Positions 50,670 through 62,134 of a DNA stretch of 64,000 nucleotides are shown in pieces. A program made the translations under genes and the position numbers. Source of the DNA: Tolypocladium sp. Sup5 PDA-1 (Eukaryota > Ascomycota > Sordariomycetes > Hypocreales > Ophiocordycipitaceae); contig JPHH03000072.1 of NCBI GenBank assembly GCA_000750105.3, positions 1 to 64,000 on the forward strand, read 5' to 3'. Positions within the stretch are counted from its first letter, which is position 1. Each line of letters starts with the position of its first letter. The notes below the pieces were generated by a model, which saw only the letters and a program-made list of their open reading frames with translations, was not told the DNA's origin and made no database searches.

Positions 50670-52734
50670 AGCAGAGGCTGAATGCCTCAAGATGATGGTA
50701 AAACGACAGCTGCTTTATCCTTCTTCCGAAGCTCCTAAGAATCTCGCAGAGATGCCACTGGCTTCTTATACCTCTGACATCGTCGTACTCGGAGCATTAC
50801 GGGCGGGCCGGGACTCAGTGACATTACAGACTACGTGCATGAATGAAGCTCATTCCTGGCTTGATATGAGGCCATGGCAAAAGAGCACATGTTACGGAGT
50901 CTTATTTCACGGTCCAGTCAGCTTCCAGCAGGATTTCGTTCACTGTTCAGCCAGCGGACTAAACAACCCGCCCATGCCAAGCAACCTTCGACCTGCCGCT
51001 TTGAAATAGCCAGGGCCACGTTTATACGTACGAGTACTCTGTACCGTCGTTTGGCCTTGTTCTCGATATGCCGTCAGCATTTAGCCGCGTTATGCAGCTT
51101 CGCCGTACCGTCGATAAGATGACATGGCCGTCCGGTTAGTGGGCCTGGCCCAGGTTTACATCGGATGACCCTGCCAAGGAAGCGACTATTTAGAGCCTAG
51201 TCCAGATAAATCTCTTATAGCCGCCGCAGGGAGCCTTGTGCCTGGGCTAAACCGGGACATGCTTATTGTTAAGTGTAAGACGAAAAAGATGCAGTTGTGG
51301 GCCGACCCGAAAATAGCCGTCATCCCTACTTTGTAGCCTCGGCAACAAGAGAAGCTACCGGTATTGCTACTGCCGGGTACTTGACTTATGGGAACTAATT
51401 GCATGTGTGAAATACACATGGCCCATACATGCATCGCGGGCTACACGCTGGCTCTTGGTTCGCCACTTCCAATGACCGGTCTCAGCAGCCACTCATGCAT
51501 CGAACAATCGCCGCAACCGATCGTCATATTCCTTCTTCTCGGCGACCATCCTTTGAACAACCCTTCCGCGTCTTCACACCAGAACTGGTAGAGCCCTCTT
51601 TCGGCAGCAAAGCTCAGAGTGCCACCAGGGCATAGGTGCTGGTCAAAGATGAAATACAAACGTCGCCCGCAACCCCAGACACCCCCTACCAAGCAGGTCA
51701 TTTATTCGTACATCGGCCGGGTTCAAAGCGTCGTCTCAAGCCCGGCACTTGACGTACAATAGCTGCTCGACTTACGTCTTCGTCGCCAAAGCCAGCACAA
51801 TGCGTTATCTGGAGGTCCGGCCCTAGCCTGCGGGGGATCTCTGGCGGTCGCGGATCTGCCTACGCCGTCCTTGGTTAAATAGATACTTCACGACAAACGT
51901 ATTGCGTGCCTGAGACGGCGGCGAAGAGACCCGTCCCCTTCATAAAAACGTCTCTTCTACTTCCACAGATGTCTGTATCCCTCGTCGATGACATGAATAG
52001 GCGGACCAACAAATCCGATAACTGGAGGCGTATGCGGCCTCCTAATTCTAAATGGCTCAGCTGTATGGCTGCCTAACCACCGAACGCCTGACAAGGAATC
52101 GAGACAATCACTTGGGATCAAATACAGCTCACAGCTAATTATAAGAAGCTAGACTTTAACCCGATTATAGATATAAATGAAGAGTCTTTAACCCCAATGA
52201 TCCGTAGCTGCCGTATGTGAGCGACAGTCACATATCCCCTATCTTTGACCCATTTTCCTAACGCCTTGATAGGCTTGAGCTCAGACCTGACATCCGTTGA
52301 TTCACATCGACTTTCTTCCATTGGCTCCAAGTACTGAAAAGTAGTTTTACGATTCAGCTATGTCTCAGGATTTGGCAATATAGCCGATTGAAGTATTGTA
52401 AGACACGGCAGAGTAATGAATGAAATTCAGTGACGAGGACTAGTCTAACTAGCGAGACATGCCGAATGAAGATATGAAATCCTAGTCGGGCGATAGCAGA
52501 CCATGTGGCCGGCGCAAGCAATGTGGCATGTTGTATTTAGCAGGCTGAGCCGTTGGAGTCTCGACTTACACTCTCGACTAAGCAATCAACGCCAGCATCG
52601 AAGACTAACTCGAGGGCTGAAGGATCTCTCTTTACTTCTCCCGTGTGTACCATGCGTCCATCACAAAATGCAAGACCAAATCTCCAGGCTGCGTCCATTC
52701 TGTGTCTAAAACCAACCTCGCCTATGCTCGTCAT
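50670..52734. other. Two-kilobase region without recognised genes
   Basis: Frames are short (under about 120 codons) and overlap on both strands. The left part is the promoter of the NLP fusion gene. The stretch 51186-51700 contains overlapping frames on both strands and no family match. The stretch 52000-52480 is AT-rich. No transposon ends are visible. Confidence 0.45.
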
Positions 52735-54057
52735 TTACTTGGCCTCGGCGAGGCCGACGGCGTTCCTGCCGAGGTCGTAAACCGAGTAGTATCTCCGGAG
52801 GAAGACATCTCCAAGGATAATAAGAGGGCCAAGTGGTGAGGGAATGTCTAAGCCCGCGAAACCGGAGATGCACTGGCCTTGGACCTGGAGGGTGTAGTCC
52901 GATCCGGCCAGACTGTAGCTGGAGCCAGCGAGATTGAAAGTGATTTCGGGAAGCGACGGTACCTCGCTGCAGTCGATACTGAACTGTCCACCGAAACCCT
53001 TCTTAGCTCCTATTTTCTTATTCAGAAGGTCGGCAGAAGTGGTGGGGAGTATGATGAGCGAGCTGCCTGTGTCGATGGCAGCGCCGGCGTGCTCGAGATC
53101 AAGAACCTCGTCGCCAAATCGAATAGCATTGAGATCGACCTCCCAGTACCCCTTGCGGCGAACAGGAATGTACTCGATCTCGCCCGTATAATGGTCCTTG
53201 CTAACGCCGCCAAAGCTGGCCTCGCCGCCGTTCTCTTCGCCGCCATTCGTGTTGAGCCAGAAGGCAAAGACAGGCTCATCCAAAAGTTTCTGCTTGATCA
53301 TGTTGTAGAAGGGGGGCACGATACGGTTGACAGAGATAGTATCGTAGCCGAGACCGAGGATGCCATCAAATTTGCCAAAGACAAATGCATTACCAGGCTC
53401 TTTGGTTGTCTCGCCGAAATCCTGGTCCTTGATCTCGAGGTCGCCAAGGGTCACGACATCGTTACCGACGATTCCCTCTACAGCACCAGATCCGTATTGT
53501 ATTGCGAACTTAGTTCCGTTATTCTTGTATGTCGACGAACGGGAAGACTCAAACTTTGAGTGGAAGAAGCAGGCAATGCTACTGCATGACGATGAAGGAA
53601 CCCAGAGGTTAGAGCTGCCGGTATCTAACGCGACTTTGAAGACCTGGGGAGGGGTGCCGACGCTGATCGGAGCATAGACTAGTCGTGGTAAGCAGCTGCT
53701 AGTGCAGAGCGAGAATACGGCATGTAGGGCTTACACTGAGCGTTCATGAAGTTAGAAATAGGGACGCCGTGGAGCCGTTGCTCGGATTTCTGGCCACGAG
53801 TCGAGAGAGAGTCGCCAGTCAAGGACCCAGAGTAAACACCTGAGTACTTTTGGCGGAGATGCTGGGCTTGAGTCTCGATCGAGGCGGTAGCCTGCGGAGA
53901 AGTGGCATCAGTATCCACCCTGGTGAAGTCGGTCCGATCAGCGAGAGCGCAAACATACCAACAGCTCCTCAAGGGGAATCTTGTGCAACTTCATCTTGTG
54001 GACTCCGGCCTGGGCTAAGCCAACCAGGGCGGCAGCGACGATCAAGGCGCTCTTCAT
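52735..54057 (-). CDS. Pepsin-like aspartic protease (family A1, saccharopepsin-like)
   Basis: Exons 53959-54057, 53735-53891 and 52735-53678 (introns 67 and 56 bp) encode 399 residues. A signal peptide (MKSALIVAAALVGLAQA) precedes a propeptide (VHKMKLHKIPLEELL.., about 18-75). The first active site is VALDTGSSNLWVPSS, a YGSG flap follows, and the second is AAIDTGSSLIILP. FDGILGLGYDTISVN, PVRRKGYWEV and LGDVFLRRYYSVYDLGRNAVGLAEA are almost those of vacuolar protease A/Pep4. Differences from usual Pep4 (DTGSS for DTGTS at the second site, AVEG for the flap's SLSG, ILGDV for WIVGD) suggest a paralogue rather than the single vacuolar enzyme. It may act in the vacuole or outside the cell. Intron positions respect the reading frame. 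Confidence 0.9.
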
Positions 54058-54504
54058 GGTGAGCCACGCCTCCGGAGGTAAGTTCGGGGAGGAAGGTATG
54101 GGACTGACCAGCCGCAGCGAGGATAGGCAGACGCAATGCGGATGGCGATAGATGCAGGTGATGCAGGAGACGGAGGAGGACGATGGCACAGCTATCGGTC
54201 TTCCTGGGCTTCCTTGATAGCCGTCTTATAAGCGGCTATGGCCTCTTTGCAGGGCTTGTGATGGTTGTGAGACGGCTGTCTCAGTCATTCAGCTGGGCCG
54301 CAAGGACGGAGTAGTTCACCCGTTAACGCTCAGGTCTCAGTTTACAGTCTCAGCTACTTCGTACGTTACTAAAGAATAATATCGCTTGTCGCGGCTCCTT
54401 TTTCTTAGTTAGTTTCAATTGTCCCAACTTACTAAGGCTAGGAATTAAGGCAAGACCGACACGGATCTGATGAAGACCATTAATCTGCCATGTCCTTTCC
54501 GACC
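54058..54504. other. Intergenic region upstream of the pepsin-like gene
   Basis: Promoter side of the pepsin-like protease and 3' end of the MDR reductase gene. Short frames only. A TTAGTTAGTT repeat is seen near 54405. Confidence 0.45.
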
Positions 54505-55608
54505 TCATTTAATCTTCAGCACCGCCTTGCCAAAGTTCCTGCCCTCGAGCATGCCCACAAAGCCGTCCGCAGCATTGTCGATACCCTCGGTGACGGCCAG
54601 CTTGGCCTTGATGCTGCCGTCCGCCAGCCACTCCGACAGCTTCTCCTGATGCTCCTTGTAGTAGGCCGGCCCGAACCCGGGCTTGCTGACGATGAAGCCC
54701 TGCATCAGGATCTGCTTGCTGACAATGTACATGAGGTTCTTGATGCCCTGCCTCTGCTCCGGTGACTGATTGTAGCCGCTGATCTGGAAGGCTTGTTAGC
54801 ATCAAACGTGCGAGTACGAAAACACTAGGGCATGTTCGCTACTTACCATTCCGCAGGTTGGGATCCTTCCACCCTCGTTCATGTGCTCCAGCGCAGCTTC
54901 GAGGTGGTCCCCACCGACGTTCTCAAAGTAAATGTCAATTCCCTTGGGCGCCAGCCTGCGCAGCGCATCCACCGGCTTCTCCTTCTTGTAGTTGAAGCCG
55001 GCGTCGAAGCCGAGCTCCTTGGTGATGAAGTCCAGCTTCTCATCGGACCCGACGGAGCCGATGACCGTGAGGCCCTCCCGCTTGGCGACCTGGCCGACGA
55101 CCTGGCCGACCGCGCCCGCAGCCGAGCTGACAAAGATGGTCTCGCCCTTCTTGGGCTGTCCAATCTTGTACAAGCTGGACCACGCGGTGAGGCCCGGCAT
55201 GCCCAGCGGCCCCAGGAAGATGCCGAGATCGAGGCCGTGGGGGTTGTTGATCTTGGTGGTCATCTGCGCCGCCGGGTTCTCCACGCGCGCGTATTCGGCG
55301 ATGGGGGTCGCCGCCTTGACCAAGTCGCCTACCTTGTACTCTGGGCTGTCGCTCTTGAGAACCTTGGAAACGGTGGCATTGGAAACGGGCCCTCCCAGCT
55401 CAAAGGCGGGGGTGTAGGACTGGATGCTGGGGTCGCGCATCTTGCCGCGCAGGTACGGATCGAATGAGGCATAGAGGACCTCGAGGATGAGGCCGCCCTT
55501 GGGTGGCGTCTCGAGATCAATCTCGCGACTCTCAATTACAAGATCCCGGCCGGGCACGGGGACGCCCGTGGGGACCTTTTTGAAAATGAGGGTTTTGTTG
55601 GGCGCCAT
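54505..55608 (-). CDS. Zinc-independent medium-chain NADPH reductase (MDR, leukotriene B4 dehydrogenase-like)
   Basis: Exon 1 (54847-55608) and exon 2 (54505-54783), with a 63-bp intron (GTAAGT, GCTAAC branch, TCCAG), give 346 residues. LEVLYASFDPYLRGKM near the N-terminus and GPLGMPGLTAWSSLYKIG preceding the Rossmann fold are signatures of the PTGR/LTB4DH/At-DBR subgroup. ETIFVSSAAGAVGQVVGQVAK carries the AxxGxxG dinucleotide motif. DIYFENVGGDHLEAAL and a C-terminal ADGFVGMLEGRNFGKAVLKI end the domain. Zinc-ligand cysteines of alcohol dehydrogenases are absent. These enzymes reduce alpha,beta-unsaturated ketones and aldehydes with NADPH; the natural substrate here is unknown. The last residues KIK are close to, but not, a peroxisomal SKL signal. 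Confidence 0.9.
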
Positions 55609-56322
55609 TGTGTCGAAGATGTCGTTGTAAGTGGTAGATGCGAAGTGTTATTCGTAGTCCTGGACGAGTGACGTGCAGCAACGAGGAGGGGGTTGATGCT
55701 AGTTATACTCGATGCTAGTGCCGTTGGCTGGATTGCATCCGTCAAGTTGCGGACGACGCCGCCCATTTTATTTACTCTGCCGCTGGTCAATGCAGCCCGC
55801 GCACGTCTCTGGTTGCGGCCAGCAACATCTGGATTTCTAATACACTTACTTCTCCATGATTCGACCGAGAGTTTTGACGTCCATCCCCGGAGCAACGCTG
55901 TTTGCGAGACCAGTCCAGTGGCACGCCATGCCGAGGTTGTCTCCACCCCCGGAACCGGCGGACTTTGAGAATTCGGCCGCGGCCCGGACTTGATGACCTC
56001 ATGGATTTGTAACCAGGATGTTAATCTAGCCCAGTTGCCAACAGGAAGCCACCGCAGTCGTGTCGCCAGAGGCCTCTTCTGTATCTATAACGAAGTATTT
56101 TTTTGACAGACTAAGAGATGTACGGACTATGGAACCGGATGCCGGAACCGAGATATACGAGATAAACGCGATGGAGCCTCGAGATAGATCTCACGGCAAT
56201 TGCAAATTTGAGTGCTGGCAGGCACTCCCGCGCCGCATCACACATCCAGCAATTCCACGGCGTCCACGGCCTCCGTAGATGCCATTGGCCATTCTCGTGC
56301 TTCTACATACTATAAGCCAGCG
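55609..56322. other. Divergent intergenic region between MDR and P-loop kinase genes
   Basis: About 700 bp. It contains both promoters. A frame from 56212 runs into the kinase but lacks support upstream of its ATG. No motif stands out. Confidence 0.45.
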
Positions 56323-56985
56323 ATGGAGATGGACAGAGACCAGGCCTTCTCCCGCGTCGCGTCCATGGTGCCCGAATCACTCGGCCTGGACTGCACCCTC
56401 ATCGGCATCGACGGGCGGGATGGCGCGGGCAAGACCACCTTTGCCGACGAGCTAGCCCAGAAGTGCCGCCAGCGGTTTCCACGGGCCGTCATCCGCATCT
56501 CCATCGACGACTTCCACAACCCGCGCAGCATACGATACCGCCTGGGCCCGCAGTCCCCGGAGGGCTTCTGGCTCGACAGCTACGACTACGAGCGGTTCCA
56601 CGCGTACGCGCTCCGGCCGTTGAGCGCCGGAGGGTCGCGCTCGTACCGCGCGCGCAGCCACGACCTGTCATCCGACCGCATCCTCGACGATGAGCCGTTT
56701 CTCACGGCGGCGCCATCGTCCATTGTGATCGTCGACGGCATGTTCCTCCATCGGCCGGAGCTGGCCGGCGTGTGGCACATGTCCGTTTTCCTGGACGTGT
56801 CGGCAGAGGTCTGCGCTGCCAGGATGCTGGCGCGTGATGGGAGTGCGCCAGAGCTGGTTCCCACGGCGAGGTATTTCGGGGGTCAGAGCATTTATCTCGA
56901 CAGCTGCAGGCCGCGGGATAAGGCGACAGTTGTCATTGACAATTCCCGGCTGGATGCGTTGTTGGTGACGAAGCTTGGAGCATAA
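56323..56985 (+). CDS. Uridine-kinase-like P-loop protein of bacterial appearance
   Basis: An intronless 220-residue frame from ATG 56323. Walker A GRDGAGKTT lies at 31-39. SIDDFHNPRSIRYRLG carries the acidic residues expected to bind the nucleoside. SPEGFWLDSYDYERF and the LRPLSAGGSRSYR stretch follow. The IVDGMFLHRPELAG block contains the Walker-B-like Asp, and the end reads YLDSCRPRDKATVVIDN. As I remember, this exact order of blocks is typical of uridine kinase-like proteins of actinobacteria, and not of eukaryotic Urk1 with its C-terminal phosphoribosyltransferase domain. This suggests acquisition by horizontal transfer (inference). A longer frame would begin at 56212 with a Ser/Thr-rich extension, less likely. 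The substrate could be a nucleoside or another small metabolite. Confidence 0.75.
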   Translation: MEMDRDQAFSRVASMVPESLGLDCTLIGIDGRDGAGKTTFADELAQKCRQRFPRAVIRISIDDFHNPRSIRYRLGPQSPEGFWLDSYDYERFHAYALRPLSAGGSRSYRARSHDLSSDRILDDEPFLTAAPSSIVIVDGMFLHRPELAGVWHMSVFLDVSAEVCAARMLARDGSAPELVPTARYFGGQSIYLDSCRPRDKATVVIDNSRLDALLVTKLGA

Positions 56986-57309
56986 GCAACGCTGAGCTGA
57001 CGGCTGGGTCCAAGTTAGCGACAGGCCACATTTGACAGAATCTCTGAGAGTGCACGAGATGCCGACGCTCTCTGCTTCGGTATTGGATGGTGGTTTTGCA
57101 TTTGAGAATGAATCTGTAGTGCAACGGAACGACTTCTTAACATAATGAGTCGCTCAAGTCACTCAACGTTCTATCCGTCAACTTGCTGAATCCAATGTGT
57201 ACGTGAATGTCAAGCCAACGAGAATGACAGCCCAGTATTGCGGTGCTGTTCTTTTCTTGGATGTTGCTCAACCATCAACCCGCCCGTTTACATATTAGCC
57301 AGCTCAGTT

Positions 57310-58577
57310 TCACAACTTGGTCTTGTCATCAGGCGTCGCAGGGTACCAGTCGCGGTTAAAGGTAGCATTCAGGGACACGGCGCCGACGATGGCACTGGAC
57401 TCGAGGCGCATGTACGTGTCGACCACAAAGTCCTTGAGCTTGTCTCGCGTGACGACAATCTCGCGAGCCCCCCGGATCCAGTTACCGTAGCCGCCGTAGC
57501 CCGTGTGCTGGCCAAAGCAAAGGTTAATGCCGTTGCCCTTGACGGTCATGCCCGGCAGGAGGGTATCCCATCGGTAGCACCAGGTATTCCCGTGGTCGTG
57601 CCCATAAAAGAGGCCCATGATACCCGGCGTGGAGGCGAGCGCGCTCATGAACGGCACGTCCTGGCTCCCATAGCGGCACTTGGGGTTGTACCAGGCATAG
57701 CTGCCGTCGCGGCACCAGCCCTGCGACTGCTGCGAGACCGGGGCCTTGTCGTTGATGCCGGGCTGGTAGTGGGAGTGGACGCCGGCCTCCGACTGGAGCG
57801 CGCTGGTGGCGTTGATGGGGATGTGGGCAAAGGCGAGCGAGGGGATGACCCTGCCGCCGTGCCTGTTGCGCAGCTGCTCGTTGGTCTGCTGGAACCAGTC
57901 GACGACGCTTCCGTCGACCCAGTCGGGCTGCGGGCTGCTCTCCTGGTAGTAGGCGCCGCCGCGACTGTCAAAGAACCACAGCAGCAGCTCGGGGGCACAA
58001 TCACCAGTACCCTCGGGGCAGTCGGCGGCGTAGACAGGGAGATAGTAGTTGGAGACGCCGGCGCTGCGATCCTTCACCATCCGCTGGGTTCGCGCCCCTG
58101 GGAAGAGACGCTCGCGCTCAAATATGAGGTCGCTCGAGAGAGTGAACGTGTGGTCGTGGTTCCCGTACGTGGCGCCCCAGGTGAGTCCGCGCTCGACCAT
58201 GGGCTGGACGAGCATGTCGATGTAGTCGGTGCTGTTCTCGGCGTACGTGCTCTCGCCGTTTATGAGGTCGCCGTTCAAGACGACAAAGTCTGGCCGGTCA
58301 AAGTCGAGAACGTCACGCATGACGCTGAGGGTGTTTCTGCCCTGCTTGAGGCCAGTAGGTCCGCCCTCGTCTGCAGTCGTCAGATAGATTGGCGCCTCGA
58401 GTCAGAATAGGCTTCTCGGCACTTACACTCGCCAAAGTGAAGGTCAGAGAAGACTGCGATTTTGAAGCTGCCGTTTTTCTTGAACTTGAGGGCAGAGAGC
58501 TTGTCGCTGACGTTGCGCGGCGTGGCGGCTTGGTGGGACAGGCCGACCAAGGACGCTGCGAGGAGTGCGGAGCGCAT
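57310..58577 (-). CDS. Secreted calcineurin-like metallophosphatase
   Basis: Exon 1 (58427-58577) and exon 2 (57310-58370) flank a 56-bp intron (GTAAGT..TGCAG) and encode 403 residues. A signal peptide (MRSALLAASLVGLSHQA) is present. The metallophosphatase core is complete: FSDLHFGE (DxH), VVLNGDLINGE (GDxxN), WGATYGNHDHT (GNHD), LAFAHIPI (single His) and LFYGHDHGNTWC (GHxH). The order and spacing match the fungal Dcr2/PPX-like phosphoesterase family. About ten Cys-linked and Tyr/Gly-rich residues lie between. Location is probably extracellular or vacuolar. The natural substrate, phosphoprotein or phosphoester, is not evident. The ATG at 58577 is used; the longer frame begins with GTG. Confidence 0.88.
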
Positions 58578-60526
58578 CGTTGTCACGGAGTTGACTGTTC
58601 TTGGAGAGAGCCGGTGTCTTTGTGCGGGGCAGTCGAGTCACCCTCTAGGTGTCTCCTGTGGCTCATTTGTAGACGGTTGGACGGCTCGTGAGAGGCCTGA
58701 TGACTGGAATCCAGTGGAAATTCGCATGCCAGCAACATGCTGGGCGAGGTGTAGAGTTCAGGACTGGTGTTGTGGGCCTCTGTCCATTCCTCCGCAGGCT
58801 ACGGTACTCTAGGCGGAGGGGTCGCGCTTGTGCCACTGATGTCGATGTCTCACGACGCTGTGTCATTTACAGGTAGTTGCATCCTTGCCATGAGCAGGTT
58901 GCCATACGTGTACTAGACGTAGACGGGACTGGTCTGGGCAATTGATCAGATAAGATGACTGCAGCACGTGGGATGTCGGCCAGCCTTAAGTCGCAACATT
59001 GTTTCTTGGCTACCGACATGAACTTGGAACTGGGCTAAGCGGGCGGCTGTCAAACTGGAGACGCCAAGAGCAGCATGTCGGCAGAGGAGACGGTGGTGTT
59101 CCCGATCTGGGAGTGGATCGGTGTCGGGGAGGGATTCGCGGAGGTTCGTCTTGGCAAAACAAGCTTAAAGCCAAGCATAAGGCATTGGGTTTGGGACACC
59201 ATGTTAGTTAGTGGAGAGCCGTCCGTTGTAGACCAGGCCTTCTTTCCTGCGGCTGGGACAAAGAGGGCTCGATGGTGCCGTGGACCACATTGGACCATGG
59301 AAAGTCATCTACAAAGCTGCACGTTGACACATCTGGGCTGCAACTGTCTATTTCACTCTGCCCTTTGAAGCCGGGCACAAGCGTACTTGACTAAGAGCCG
59401 TGTTAAACCGACGGCACTCAGTTCGTCTGCTTCTCATGCAATAAGGGAAGGGGGTGCAGCCTTGGAATTTTGGGAACAATTATGAACATTCAAGGCAACA
59501 AAACGCTGACATCCGGACTTGAATACGAAGTGGATATATGCCATTCTTCCGCGCTTCAATATGTGACTGGCAACCAATGGCCCAGGTAATTAGTCCTGCC
59601 CCCTATTTATCACATCGCGGGGATTGATCGAATCGTCATTCTCATGGAAGTACAAATACGAAGTACTCGCCAAGCAATCCCGCGGGGAAATTCTTAAATT
59701 ACTATCAAATGTTAACATGCAATATGAATGCCTGTGCAGCCGGTAGTAACTCTTTGTCTCAAAACAGCCTTCTCCATCCCATTCACTATTGTAAGCCGCG
59801 ACGTCGTTCGTCAGGGACTCAAAGTTGGTTGGCTTACATCAATTCTCAACGTCTAACTACCCTATAGCAGTCAAGGAGAGATCGCAAACATGTATTAGTA
59901 TGTTTACAGACGCTACACTATATTGCGGGATATCGTGTTTAAAACTCTTTACTTCCATACGTATTCTCAGATACTAATTGTCTAACTAGGAACCCAGTTC
60001 ATCATCGCTGGTGCACCTGCCCCTGGAAACGGAGACAACATAACATGGACTTCTACGGAGTAGGTGTGACTTCAACCGCCTCATTGTGGCAAAACGTCTA
60101 ATTATCTACCGCAACTGCTGCCACTGATCTAATTGACAATTATATCAAACGTCAAACGAGCGCAAGTAGTCCTTGACTTGCCCTCGAACGCCTCCAACGA
60201 CCAGCACACAACACCAATTAACGGCAGCATTCTTGTCAATGACGTATCCCCCAGATGGCGTTCTTCGGCGCTGCTAAACTGCCTAATGCTGACAACCGCT
60301 ACCCACTAACTGGCAGATCTTCCAATCTGCAGCCGCCATACCCGCGAACGGATTCGGGATCTAACCCTATAGGGACGAGTCATCCACAATGTCGACGTAG
60401 TGTAACAAAACAGAGGCTGCCGTGATCGATGGCTTCTCCTGTTGACTGGAACAAAACCCCTCATCGGGTCAATTCCTTTGCTTCTCTCGTCCCTGCACTT
60501 GCAAGCCGACGGACGGGACCAAAGCC
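58578..60526. other. Two-kilobase region without recognised genes
   Basis: Includes the divergent promoters of the metallophosphatase and the Atg22-like gene. A 97-codon frame at 59075-59368 overlaps an 82-codon minus-strand frame; neither is recognised. The part 59450-60430 is AT-richer, with stops in all frames. Confidence 0.45.
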
Positions 60527-62134
60527 ATGCCGCCGCGCCCAGAGGATGGACTCAACGGCGTCGAAGGGGGCGAAGAAGCGACGCAGAGGGCATCACGAGA
60601 TCCGCAGGTGGTGACGCCCGCGCTGGGCGAGGGCGACATGCCCACGACAAGCAGGTGGGAGATCCGCTCATGGTATCTCTACTACATCGGCTCCAACGGC
60701 CTCGCCCTCTTCAACTTTGGCCCGACGGCCTTCCAGAACCTGCTCGACCAGGCGGCGGGCGACTCCGGGCTGCTCGAGTTCGCGGGCCGCGCGCGCGACG
60801 TCAACAGCATCGTGCTGCTGGCCAACGGCATGTCCTTTGCCATCCAGGCCGCGTTGTTCCTCGCCATCGGCGCCTATGCCGACTTCGGCACCGGCCGCCG
60901 CTGGGTGCTGCTCGTGTGGAGCGTCATCGCGTACGGCATCGGCTTCGGCTGGCTGGGCGTCCACGACCCGGACAAGTGGCGGGTCGGCGTCGGGCTGTAC
61001 ATTGTCGGCCTCATCGCGTACCAGTTGACGCTGACGTACTGGACCGCGGCGTTCCCGTCGCTGGCGCGCAACACGATGCGGCTCAGGGAGTCGCGGCTGG
61101 CGTACCAGCAGGGGGACATCACGCTCGGGGAGCTGGACCGGCGCGACGAGATGGAGCGCAGCCGCCTGAGCAACGTCGCCTTCTGGATCCAGTCGGTGGG
61201 CGAGGTGGTGATCCTGGCCATCATCGTGGGCATCATGTTCGGCGTGCGCGTCGACGCCAGCGCCGCCAACAACAACTGGGGCCTGTCCGTGCTCATCGCC
61301 TTCGCCACGGCGTGCTGGCTGGTGCTCTCCATCCCCTGGTTTCTCCTGGAGAAGAAGCGGCCTGGGATGAAGATCCCCGCGGGCCTCAACGTCGTCACCG
61401 TCGGCTTCTGGCAGCTCCACGAGGCCGTCACCCAGATTTGGCATCTCAAGCAGAGCCTCATCTACCTGGCGGGCTACTTCCTGCTGGGCGACTCGCTCAA
61501 CACCACCGTCACCGTCATCGCCACGCTGCAGAACCAGGTTGTGAGCTACAACACGCTGACGCTGACGTACCTGCTCATCGTGGGCATCGTCGCGCAGGCC
61601 GTCGGCATCGGCGCCTTCTGGGTCATCCAGAAGCGCTTCGACCTTAGCGCCAAGACCATGTTCAACGCCGTCATGGTGGCCATCATCCTGCTCGACGGCT
61701 GGGGCATGGTCGGCAACTGGACGGGCCGTTTCGGCTTCCACAACGTGTGGGAGATTTGGCTGTACCAGGCGTTTTACGGGCTGCTCGTCTGCCCGTGGTA
61801 CAGCTACTCGCAGATCATGATCAGCTCCGTAACGCCGCGCGGCCACGAGTTTCTCTTCTTTTCCGTCTTCAACATCATTGGCAAGGCGTCGAGCTTCATC
61901 GGCCCGCTTATTAGCAGCGCCATCATTGATGCGTCGCCGGGCGGGAACAACAACAGCGCGCCGTTTTACTTCCTCTTTGCCCTCAGCCTGGTCAGCGCGG
62001 TTGGTCTTTGGATGTTCCTCGACCTCGAGAAGAGCGCGCGAGAGCAGGAGGTGTGGTTGGAAAAGGAAAAGGCCCGTATAGTTGGCGAGACGGACAGCAG
62101 CGAAGACCTAAAAGGGTCTCCGGTTCGTCAATAG
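60527..62134 (+). CDS. Atg22-like major facilitator transporter
   Basis: An intronless 535-residue frame from ATG 60527. A 40-residue polar N-terminus precedes about twelve hydrophobic segments. WYLYYIGSNGLALFNFGPTAFQNLLDQAA at the start of the membrane part, LFLAIGAYADFGTGRRWVLL and ALSLVSAVGLWMFLDLEKS are family blocks of Atg22-like MFS proteins (Pfam ATG22). A soluble loop about 230-260 separates the halves, and a short acidic tail ends the protein. Yeast Atg22 exports amino acids from the vacuole after autophagy; related proteins are multiplied in filamentous fungi with unknown cargo. Signal and targeting elements are not evident. It is transcribed away from the metallophosphatase gene. 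Confidence 0.85.
   Translation: MPPRPEDGLNGVEGGEEATQRASRDPQVVTPALGEGDMPTTSRWEIRSWYLYYIGSNGLALFNFGPTAFQNLLDQAAGDSGLLEFAGRARDVNSIVLLANGMSFAIQAALFLAIGAYADFGTGRRWVLLVWSVIAYGIGFGWLGVHDPDKWRVGVGLYIVGLIAYQLTLTYWTAAFPSLARNTMRLRESRLAYQQGDITLGELDRRDEMERSRLSNVAFWIQSVGEVVILAIIVGIMFGVRVDASAANNNWGLSVLIAFATACWLVLSIPWFLLEKKRPGMKIPAGLNVVTVGFWQLHEAVTQIWHLKQSLIYLAGYFLLGDSLNTTVTVIATLQNQVVSYNTLTLTYLLIVGIVAQAVGIGAFWVIQKRFDLSAKTMFNAVMVAIILLDGWGMVGNWTGRFGFHNVWEIWLYQAFYGLLVCPWYSYSQIMISSVTPRGHEFLFFSVFNIIGKASSFIGPLISSAIIDASPGGNNNSAPFYFLFALSLVSAVGLWMFLDLEKSAREQEVWLEKEKARIVGETDSSEDLKGSPVRQ

Noticed and set aside
57238..58410. 390-codon plus-strand frame over the metallophosphatase
   Set aside because: Shadow of the minus-strand gene, which has the full metallophosphatase motif set.
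59075..59368. 97-codon plus frame
   Set aside because: ATG present but no family resemblance and an overlapping minus frame; too weak to call.
60668..61846. 392-codon minus-strand frame under the Atg22-like gene
   Set aside because: Composition (His/Asp/Arg/Val-rich) is that of an antisense shadow; the plus frame has about 12 membrane helices.
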